Below are positions 41,857 through 51,380 of a DNA stretch of 51,380 bases, piece by piece; the first letter of the stretch is position 1; the number at the start of each line of letters is the position of its first letter. The stretch spans positions 1-51,380 of the forward strand of contig JAMXCX010000007.1 in NCBI GenBank assembly GCA_024542985.1, in the 5' to 3' direction. This DNA comes from Candidatus Omnitrophota bacterium. GTDB lineage: Bacteria; Omnitrophota; Gorgyraeia; Duberdicusellales; 4484-171. Under the pieces are notes generated by a model. That model was not told where the DNA came from, made no database searches, and saw only the letters and a list, made by a program, of their open reading frames with translations. Made by a program: the position numbers and the translations under genes.

Positions 41857-42384
41857 ATGGAAAAGCTTAAAACTTCCTTAACGAGGAATAATCTGGTAAG
41901 GTTGAAAGCAGGAGAAGAAATTTTATTTTCAGGAGACCTGCATACTGCTCGTGATCAAGCCCATCAGAAATTAGTAGAGATTATAAGGAAAGGCAAAAAT
42001 TTACCTTTAGAGCTTAAAAATGAAATTATTTACTACTGCGGCCCCACAGCTACTCCTAAAGGAAAGGCAATTGGTTCCTGCGGTCCCACAACTTCTTCGC
42101 GCATGGATGATTTTGTTGAGCCCTTACTTAAAAAAGGCTTATTAGCTATGGTGGGTAAAGGCAGGAGGAGCAAGAAAGTCCGGGAGGCAATTAAAAAGTA
42201 TAAGTCAGTTTATTTTATTGCTCCCAGTGGTTGTGGAGCGCTTCTGGCAGAAAAAGTTGTAGCGAAGAAATTAATCTGTTTTGGCAACTTAGGTCCGGAA
42301 GCAATATATAGATTAGAAGTCAAAGATTTCCCCCTGATTGTAGCGATAGATTCCAGCGGTAAGAGTATTTACGAAGATTTATGA
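41857..42384 (+). CDS. Class I fumarate hydratase, beta subunit
   Basis: A 175-residue beta subunit. Family blocks are FSGDLHTARDQAHQKL, YYCGPTATPKGKAIGSCGPTTSSRMD and SGCGALLAEKVV. It pairs with the alpha subunit at 40066 to hydrate fumarate. A TATAAT at 41824-41829 just upstream could serve as its own promoter now that it is separated from alpha. Confidence 0.92.
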   Translation: MEKLKTSLTRNNLVRLKAGEEILFSGDLHTARDQAHQKLVEIIRKGKNLPLELKNEIIYYCGPTATPKGKAIGSCGPTTSSRMDDFVEPLLKKGLLAMVGKGRRSKKVREAIKKYKSVYFIAPSGCGALLAEKVVAKKLICFGNLGPEAIYRLEVKDFPLIVAIDSSGKSIYEDL

Positions 42385-42401
42385 AATAAACAATTATGTA
42401 G

Positions 42402-42443
42402 GGGCCGTTCCCTGCCTGCCGGCAGGCAGGTATGTATCGGCCC
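42402..42443. repeat. CCTGCCTGCCGGCAGGCAGG palindrome before rph
   Basis: A perfect 20-bp palindrome (42411-42430), with outer arms GGGCCG (42402-42407) and CGGCCC (42438-42443). A related copy with arms CGATACCTG and CAGGTATGTATCG lies just after rph at 43215. Confidence 0.85.
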
Positions 42444-42466
42444 GATAAATAACAGGGAGTGTCAAT

Positions 42467-43189
42467 ATGAAACGCGCAGACGCAAGAGAGTCCGATCAGC
42501 TGAGAAGGGTTAATATAAAAAGGAAATTCCTTAAATATGCCCAAGGCTCATGCTTGATTGAGATGGGTAATACAAAGATTATTTGTGCAGCCAGCGTAGA
42601 TAAATCAGTGCCTTTGTTTTTGCGTAATACCGGCGAAGGATGGCTTACTGCTGAATACAGAATGCTTCCTTGTTCCAGTGAAACCAGAATTCCCAGAGAT
42701 AAAATTTCCGGCCGTACTATGGAAATTCAAAGGCTTATCGGAAGGTCTTTGCGTAGCATAATTGATTTAAAAAAGTTAGGAGAAAGGACCATAAGGATTG
42801 ATTGTGATGTTGTCCAGGCGAACGGCGGAACAAGAACAACATCTATAGTCGGCGGATTTATAGCTTTAGTTGATTGTATCCACAGGCTCTATAAGCGTAA
42901 TGAGATTCGCGAATTCTGCGTAACTGATTTTTTAGCTGCAACCAGTGTAGGTTTATGGCAGGGCATTCATCTTCTAGACTTAACCTATCTAGAGGATTCG
43001 CAGGCCGATGTGGATATGAACGTTGTCATGAAAGGCTCAGGAGAATTCATTGAGATTCAAGGTGCTGCCGAAGGCAGTTCATTTTCTCAAAAGGATTTAA
43101 TGTCTTTTCTTGATTTAGCTAAAAAAGGAATAAAAGAAATAATTGATTTAGAAAGGGATATGTTTAAGGATATTTTACCAGGATTATAA
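42467..43189 (+). CDS. rph: Ribonuclease PH
   Basis: Phosphorolytic 3'-5' exonuclease that trims tRNA 3' ends. 240 residues. Family blocks are RADARESDQLR at the start, GEGWLTAEYRMLP, RIPRDKISGRTMEIQRLIGRS, CDVVQANGGTRTTS and DMNVVMKGSGEFIEIQGAAEG. A GGGAG site precedes ATG 42467. It is often paired with rdgB, as here. Confidence 0.95.
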   Translation: MKRADARESDQLRRVNIKRKFLKYAQGSCLIEMGNTKIICAASVDKSVPLFLRNTGEGWLTAEYRMLPCSSETRIPRDKISGRTMEIQRLIGRSLRSIIDLKKLGERTIRIDCDVVQANGGTRTTSIVGGFIALVDCIHRLYKRNEIREFCVTDFLAATSVGLWQGIHLLDLTYLEDSQADVDMNVVMKGSGEFIEIQGAAEGSSFSQKDLMSFLDLAKKGIKEIIDLERDMFKDILPGL

Positions 43190-43214
43190 ATATTGTAGGC
43201 CCTGGCCTTTAGGA

Positions 43215-43256
43215 GGCCGATACCTGTCTCTACTTACCGGCAGGTATGTATCGACC
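43215..43256. repeat. CCTGCC/GGCAGG-family repeat after rph
   Basis: GGCCGATACCTG (43215-43226) is partly inverted in CGGCAGGTATGTATCGACC (43238-43256). It shares CAGGTATGTATCG with the copy before rph, so rph is bracketed by two members. Confidence 0.65.
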
Positions 43257-43313
43257 GAATATTGTAATTATATAGTAACGGGAGAAAAGATAGTTTCGCT
43301 CCTGCAGATATTT

Positions 43314-43910
43314 ATGCGTTTAATCATTGCAACAAAGAATAACCATAAATTAAGGGAAATCCGTAAGATTCTAAAAGGAATTAGCCTGCCCACCGTATCT
43401 TTAGCCGCCCTGGATAAAAAATTCCGAATAGTAGAGAACGGAAAAACATTTCTTGAAAACTCTTTAAAAAAATCAATTCCTGTATCAAGAGCTTATCCCC
43501 AAGATTATGTTTTGGGTGAGGATTCCGGCCTAGAGGTTGACTTTTTAAGAGGTGCCCCGGGTATATATTCTAAGAGATATTCGGGGAGAAATTCTACTAC
43601 TGAGAAAAATAATACTAAACTGCTTCGAGCGCTTAAGGACGTAGGGGTTAAGAAAAGAGGTGCACATTTTATTTGTTGTCTGAGCTTGGCAAGAAATGGT
43701 AAATTGATAGAAGTTTTTCAAGGAAAATTAAGAGGCAGGATAAGTACAAAAGCAATTGGCGCTAACGGCTTTGGTTATGATCCTGTATTGTATTTGCCGA
43801 GATACAAAAAAACAGTTGCTCAGCTTCCACTCTCGCTAAAAAATAGAATTAGCCACAGAGCAAAAGCCTTTAAAAAATTAAAGACGCACCTTAAAAACTG
43901 TAGGTTGTAA
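43314..43910 (+). CDS. rdgB: XTP/dITP pyrophosphatase
   Basis: Removes non-canonical purine triphosphates from the pool. 198 residues. MRLIIATKNNHKLREI at the start, GEDSGLEVD, GANGFGYDP and NRISHRAKAF are all family hallmarks. The ribosome site is weak. The last codons (NCRL) and the stop are contributed by a GTAAGC-type repeat that starts inside the gene end, so the C-terminal tail may be secondary. Confidence 0.93.
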   Translation: MRLIIATKNNHKLREIRKILKGISLPTVSLAALDKKFRIVENGKTFLENSLKKSIPVSRAYPQDYVLGEDSGLEVDFLRGAPGIYSKRYSGRNSTTEKNNTKLLRALKDVGVKKRGAHFICCLSLARNGKLIEVFQGKLRGRISTKAIGANGFGYDPVLYLPRYKKTVAQLPLSLKNRISHRAKAFKKLKTHLKNCRL

Positions 43911-44018
43911 GCTGTAAGCTGCAACTATAGTTTGAATCTTTCTTGTCTTTTATATTGTAGCTTATAACTTGTAGCTTATAACTTGTAGCTTATAACTTAC
44001 AGCTTGCAGCTTGTAGCT
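43897..44018. repeat. GTAAGC-type inverted repeat with a 14-bp tandem arm
   Basis: The forward arm (43897-43924, with GGTTGTAAGCTGTAAGCTGC) contains the rdgB stop. The reverse arm has three exact tandem copies of GTAGCTTATAACTT (43957-43970, 43971-43984, 43985-43998), a degenerate fourth and GTAGCT. The 14-bp period is uniform, with no spacers, so this is not a CRISPR. Confidence 0.8.
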
Positions 44019-44031
44019 GGAATGAAAGTAT

Positions 44032-44060
44032 TTGACATTTCTCTGATTTTCTATTATCGT
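44032..44060 (+). promoter_or_regulatory. Possible promoter of the 26-residue ORF
   Basis: TTGACA (44032-44037), 17-bp spacer, TATCGT (44055-44060). Transcription would begin about 44067, making the ATG at 44070 almost leaderless. Confidence 0.4.
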
Positions 44061-44069
44061 GGATAAGTT

Positions 44070-44150
44070 ATGCCTAAAAGAAAAAGAAGAAAATTGCGTT
44101 GGAATTGCAGAAAAAAGAAGCATAAGGGCAGAAAGCCCGGTATGGGTTAA
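44070..44150 (+). CDS. 26-residue highly basic small protein
   Basis: MPKRKRRKLRWNC at the start and KKKHKGRKPGMG at the end: more than half Lys and Arg. No family is certain. Composition and size recall the shortest ribosomal proteins (bTHX or COX24-like), and RNA binding is plausible. The codon choice is coherent and the frame is preceded by a consensus -35, but no ribosome site is seen. Confidence 0.5.
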   Translation: MPKRKRRKLRWNCRKKKHKGRKPGMG

Positions 44151-44201
44151 TTCTAGTTAATTCCTATTAATTCCTAATCACCGATTAACTATTCTACGAT
44201 T

Positions 44202-44849
44202 ATGTTTGCTAGAATAAAAGAGGACATTCAAACTGTCTTTAGGGAAGACCCGGCGGCAAAAACTTCGTTTGAAATTATCCTTTGCTATTCGGGGCTGCAC
44301 GCTATATGGCTGCATCGTGTAACTAACTGGCTATGGCGCAAAGGCTTTAGGGGTTGGGGAAGATTTTTGTCGCAATTTGTGCGTTTTTTAACCGGAGTTG
44401 AAATTCATCCCGGAGCCAAAATAGGCCGGCGTTTTTTTATTGATCACGGAATGGGTGTTGTCATTGGCGAAACCGCAGAGATAGGTGATGATGTTTTACT
44501 TTATCAAGGAGTAGTTTTAGGAGGGGTTTCCCGCCAAAAAGCCAAACGCCATCCTACAATTGGCAATAAGGTAGTTATTGGCGCAGGTGCTACTCTTCTT
44601 GGGCCAATAACAATCGGAGACGGCGCAAGGATTGGTGCCGGCTCAGTAGTTATTGATGATGTTCCCAATAACGCCACAGTAGTCGGAGTTCCGGGGAGGG
44701 TTGTCCTTCGGCAAGCACCCCGTAAGAGGGTAAGCGGTATAGATCTAGACCATAATAAACTTCCTGATCCTGTAATTGAGGTTTTACAGCGGCTAGAACA
44801 AAGAATCGAGGAATTAGAAAGGAAATGCAAAGAAAAATGCGAGTCTTAG
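44202..44849 (+). CDS. cysE: Serine O-acetyltransferase
   Basis: Acetylates serine for cysteine synthesis. The N-terminal helical domain is short (about 1-65). It is followed by the left-handed beta-helix with hexapeptide repeats and the family motifs [45 protein letters not shown] and GAGSVV. 215 residues, as in the EpsC/NifP-like short forms. The start has no clear ribosome site. It overlaps the epimerase gene by 25 nt. Confidence 0.93.
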   Translation: MFARIKEDIQTVFREDPAAKTSFEIILCYSGLHAIWLHRVTNWLWRKGFRGWGRFLSQFVRFLTGVEIHPGAKIGRRFFIDHGMGVVIGETAEIGDDVLLYQGVVLGGVSRQKAKRHPTIGNKVVIGAGATLLGPITIGDGARIGAGSVVIDDVPNNATVVGVPGRVVLRQAPRKRVSGIDLDHNKLPDPVIEVLQRLEQRIEELERKCKEKCES

Positions 44850-45748
44850 TAACCGGCGGAGCGGGATTTATTGGCTCTAGCATAGTGAGTGTTTTAGAAG
44901 ATAAGGGTGTAGAAGTCTATGTGCTAGATAATTTTTCCCATTCAGATTATAAAAATTTAATGAAGGCGAAAGGCGAAATCATCTGTGCTGATATATTAGA
45001 TGAGGCAGTTTATAAGAGACTACCGGAATTAGATGCTGTAATCCATGCGGCAGCAATAACCGACACTACTTTAACTGATGACACGAAAATGATGAATGTG
45101 AATTTTAACGGCTTTAAAAGCGTATTAAATTTTTGTCTAGATAGAAAAATAAAATTAGTTTATGCTTCTAGTGCCGGTGTATATGGTACAGGGCCGTCTC
45201 CCATGAAGGAAGCTCAGAAGTTGATGCCGCATAATACTTATGCTTACTCGAAATATTTATGTGATTGCTTAGCCCAGAAAGTTACAAATAAAAAAAATTC
45301 ACCGCTTATTGTAGGGTTGCGTTATTTTAATGTTTATGGCTTTGGAGAACACCATAAGCAAAAATCAGCCAGCATGATTTATCAGCTTTATTTACAGATG
45401 GCAGAAGAGAATCGTCCGCGCGTATTTAAATATGGCGAACAAAAAAGAGATTTTATTTATGTTAAAGATGTTGCGCGAATGACTGTAGAAGCTTTAAATC
45501 TAAAAGCAAGTACAATTCTGAATTTAGGAACTGGGAAAGCCCGCAGCTTCAACGATATAATTTCTATTTTAAATCGCCTTTTGAAGAAGAATTTAAAACC
45601 CGATTATTTTGATAATCTATACGAAGGGAAATACCAAGATTACACCGAAGCTGATATAACCCATTTAAGAAAGACCCTGGGTACTACTGTCTATTTTTCA
45701 CTAGAGGAAGGAATTAAAGACTATATTAAGAGCTATTTAAGCTGCTGA
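44825..45748 (+). CDS. NAD-dependent sugar epimerase, HldD-like
   Basis: Short-chain epimerase with NAD-binding [10 protein letters not shown] (10-19) and catalytic Y139-x3-K143. [20 protein letters not shown] and the C-terminal [14 protein letters not shown] match ADP-L-glycero-D-manno-heptose 6-epimerase, which makes heptose for LPS inner core. If so, the cell has heptose-containing LPS. Other hld genes are not visible here. ATG 44825 overlaps cysE by 25 nt; ATG 44837 is an alternative. Confidence 0.85.
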   Translation: MQRKMRVLVTGGAGFIGSSIVSVLEDKGVEVYVLDNFSHSDYKNLMKAKGEIICADILDEAVYKRLPELDAVIHAAAITDTTLTDDTKMMNVNFNGFKSVLNFCLDRKIKLVYASSAGVYGTGPSPMKEAQKLMPHNTYAYSKYLCDCLAQKVTNKKNSPLIVGLRYFNVYGFGEHHKQKSASMIYQLYLQMAEENRPRVFKYGEQKRDFIYVKDVARMTVEALNLKASTILNLGTGKARSFNDIISILNRLLKKNLKPDYFDNLYEGKYQDYTEADITHLRKTLGTTVYFSLEEGIKDYIKSYLSC

Positions 45749-45875
45749 TTTTTGATATTTTTTAAATGGCCTTTTAAGTTATGAGATAGACTGATTAAGT
45801 TGAAAATGTATTGATTGCTTTAGGTCCGCAGACTATCTTTTGCGGGGCTAGAGCCTGTTGGGTAGCAAAAAATAC

Positions 45876-45903
45876 TTGACAAGAATGCTGATTAGTGTAT
45901 AAC
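45876..45903 (+). promoter_or_regulatory. rRNA operon promoter
   Basis: TTGACA (45876-45881), 16-bp spacer, TATAAC (45898-45903). The operon leader of about 170 nt follows. The stretch 45749-45875 holds no gene. Confidence 0.75.
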
Positions 45904-45996
45904 ACTTCAGTGGCATTATAGAGACTGATAAATTCGGAATGGGCGAAGTCCACTTTTTGAAAATTAAATAAAGATTAAGAAATATAGAGATAAAAT

Positions 45997-46024
45997 AAAG
46001 CATCCCAGAATGGGTGCTTTTTTT
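45997..46024 (+). terminator. Intrinsic-terminator-like hairpin in the rRNA leader
   Basis: AAAGCA-T-CCCA (45997-46007), GAA loop, TGGGTGCTTT (46011-46020), then TTTT. It has 10 pairs, one bulged T and a T-tract. It lies between the rRNA promoter and 16S, which is unusual unless it works as an attenuator or processing stem. Confidence 0.7.
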
Positions 46025-46036
46025 GTCTATTTTTAT

Positions 46037-46048
46037 GTTCTCTGAAAA
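46037..46048 (+). promoter_or_regulatory. boxA-like antitermination sequence before 16S
   Basis: GTTCTCTGAAAA at 46037-46048; nearly identical to GTTCTTTGAAAA before 23S (48312-48323). Sites of this kind recruit NusB/S10 antitermination complexes in rRNA leaders. Confidence 0.6.
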
Positions 46049-46077
46049 AACTCAAAAGCCCTTGAAATTAAAAAAAG

Positions 46078-47663
<1,586 letters not shown>

Positions 47664-47688
47664 CAATTTTTCTCGCAGAGAAAAATTG
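47664..47688 (+). promoter_or_regulatory. Perfect hairpin right after 16S
   Basis: CAATTTTTCTC (47664-47674), GCA loop, GAGAAAAATTG (47678-47688): 11 perfect pairs adjoining the 16S 3' end. Probably a processing or folding element; the T-run is within the stem, so it is not a terminator. Confidence 0.55.
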
Positions 47689-47711
47689 ATCCTGAGCGAA
47701 GCGAAGGATCT
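47688..47711. repeat. GATCCTGAGCGAAGCGAAGGATC palindrome-type repeat
   Basis: GATCCT pairs with AGGATC around GAGCGAAGCGA. I recognise the CCTGAGCGAAG core as a short hairpin repeat that recurs in many uncultured bacteria. Here it sits in the rRNA spacer. Confidence 0.5.
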
Positions 47712-47819
47712 TTGTATTATCTCGGGAAAAAATGAAAGAACCTCGATGAAGTGAGAGGTATAAAATAACCTTCATAAGGACCCTTCCAAAGGCTTTTGTT
47801 TTTATAATAGCTATCAGCC

Positions 47820-47841
47820 CTACCTGCTGAAAGGCAGGTAG
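47820..47841. repeat. CTACCTGC/GCAGGTAG hairpin in the 16S-tRNA spacer
   Basis: CTACCTGC (47820-47827), TGAAAG loop, GCAGGTAG (47834-47841). A divergent member of the CCTGCC/GGCAGG set. A longer-range stem GCTGTCA/TGACAGC (47844-47850, 47887-47893) follows, before tRNA-Ile. Confidence 0.5.
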
Positions 47842-47916
47842 CTGCTGTCAGTCGCAAGTATAAGCTCGGTGTCTTTATCTGCAAGTTGACAGCCAGAGGC
47901 TGAGTGCTTACGATTT

Positions 47917-47992
47917 GGGCCCATAGCTCAGTCGGTAGAGCACCGTGCTGATAACGCGGGGGTCAGTGGTTCGATCCCACTTGGGCCCACCA
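47917..47992 (+). tRNA. tRNA-Ile (anticodon GAT)
   Basis: 76 nt including an encoded CCA. The acceptor GGGCCCA/TGGGCCC is perfect, the anticodon stem is CCGTG/CGCGG with loop CTGATAA, hence GAT. Standard first tRNA of bacterial rRNA spacers. Confidence 0.97.
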
Positions 47993-47997
47993 AAATA

Positions 47998-48066
47998 AGC
48001 TGTAAGCTGTAAGCTGTAAGTTTAAGAAAAATAGACTTAAAGCTTAGAGCTTAAAACTTAAAGCTA
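47998..48066. repeat. GTAAGC-type hairpin between tRNA-Ile and tRNA-Ala
   Basis: The forward arm has three AGCTGTAAGCTGTAAG-like units (47998-48024). The reverse arm is GACTTAAAGCTTAGAGC and TTAAAACTTAAAGCT (48035-48066). It belongs to the family at 34159, 34786 and 43897, inserted into the rRNA operon spacer. Confidence 0.7.
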
Positions 48067-48072
48067 TTTTTT

Positions 48073-48148
48073 GGGCCTGTAGTTCAGTTGGGAGAACGCC
48101 TGCTTTGCACGCAGGAGGTCAGGAGTTCGACTCTCCTCAGGTCCACCA
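48073..48148 (+). tRNA. tRNA-Ala (anticodon TGC)
   Basis: 76 nt including CCA. The acceptor GGGCCTG pairs with CAGGTCC (one G-U), the anticodon stem CCTGC/GCAGG holds loop TTTGCAC, hence TGC. Second spacer tRNA of the operon. Confidence 0.97.
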
Positions 48149-48149
48149 A

Positions 48150-48305
48150 GAAAGTTATAAGTAGAAAGTTGTAAGACGTAAGTTTTATAAAATATTTTGT
48201 TTTTAAAAAACATTGGTAGTTTTTTTAAATAATGAGTTTGAGTTTTAAGAGACAGTATTGAGAAAATCTTGACTTAATACTTAAGACTTAAAACTTATGA
48301 CTTTT
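48150..48305. repeat. GTAAG/CTTAA-type inverted repeat between tRNA-Ala and 23S
   Basis: The forward arm GAAAGTTATAAG, TAGAAAGTTGTAAGACG (48150-48190) is complemented by the reverse arm GACTTAATACTTAAGAC, TTAAAACTTATGACTT (48270-48305), about 80 nt apart. Same family as above. With the 47998 element it brackets tRNA-Ala. Confidence 0.65.
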
Positions 48306-48311
48306 TTATGA

Positions 48312-48323
48312 GTTCTTTGAAAA
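48312..48323 (+). promoter_or_regulatory. boxA-like sequence before 23S
   Basis: GTTCTTTGAAAA, one base different from the copy before 16S, and 7 nt from the predicted 23S 5' end. Confidence 0.55.
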
Positions 48324-48329
48324 TTAGTT

Positions 48330-51290
<2,961 letters not shown>

Positions 51291-51380
51291 AAAAGAAACG
51301 CCACGCGTCCACTGTGCAATATCTGAAACAACACACGTTTCAGAACCACCAACAATTGAATGAACCAACACCCTCCAACC
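51291..51380 (+). other. Start of the 23S-5S spacer
   Basis: After 23S there is a hairpin CTGAAAC/GTTTCAG (51323-51329, 51337-51343, 7-nt loop). No 5S sequence is reached before the window ends. Confidence 0.6.

Noticed and set aside
43957-44018. CRISPR array
   Set aside because: The units are 14 bp, contiguous and without spacers; no cas genes are near.
51291-51380. 5S rRNA at the end of the operon
   Set aside because: No 5S sequence is visible in the last 90 bases; it should lie beyond the window.

Overview
The window looks like a chromosomal contig from an uncultivated AT-rich bacterium of the PVC/Omnitrophota (OP3) type. This assignment is an inference. It rests on the 16S gene (a GGCTGCAG variant at the 338 region and GTGCCGTGAGGTG near position 1060), on short shared palindromic repeats, on small single-domain genes with many 1-40 nt overlaps, and on GTG/TTG starts. 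No phage, transposase or CRISPR array is visible. Almost every gene lies on the + strand.

Layout. 1-5025: the 3' part of a DUF1015 gene, accD, a MalK/UgpC-type ABC ATPase and two membrane-anchored GGDEF proteins. 5129-8865: pgi, then pta-ackA (acetyl-CoA to acetate with ATP). 8925-14796: panD, def, a Cys-rich DUF6485 protein, trxB, a flippase-like membrane protein, a YacP-type RNase, an MBL-fold hydrolase and a secreted TPR protein. 14896-18122: tRNA-Glu followed by an accessory stretch with a sulfotransferase, a reverse-strand unit encoding a 47-residue membrane miniprotein behind a structured leader, a 94-residue anchored protein and a methyltransferase. 18320-28411: hisF-hisI-trpE-rpsP-yajC-secDF, an unusually short Mfd-like translocase, a SurA-like chaperone, pdxA and rsmA. 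28491-36416: transport and ion homeostasis (NSS symporter, YggT, TrkA-C protein, PTS IIA, CBS protein, CPA antiporter, MgtE) with a serine hydrolase and a nitroreductase. 36404-45748: amidase, murI, queD-queC-queE, a two-subunit fumarase split by a sulfotransferase, rph, rdgB, a tiny basic ORF, cysE and an HldD-like epimerase. 45876-51380: an rRNA operon (promoter, leader terminator, boxA, 16S, tRNA-Ile, tRNA-Ala, 23S); 5S lies outside.

The genes suggest a heterotrophic, probably fermentative cell: acetate production by substrate-level phosphorylation, oxygen-labile class I fumarase, and a Gram-negative envelope (lipoprotein amidase, SurA-like chaperone, heptose epimerase). It makes its own pantothenate, PLP, queuosine precursors, histidine, tryptophan and cysteine, at least in part.

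The least ordinary content is between the genes. At least three families of short inverted repeats occur at many loci: GTAAGC/GCTTAC-type long hairpins, CCTGCC/GGCAGG palindromes, and GTTAGA/TCTAAC elements. Several begin inside the end of a gene and supply its stop codon. The other standouts are the self-contained reverse-strand unit at 16052-16760, the shortened Mfd, and the terminator-then-boxA layout of the rRNA leader.
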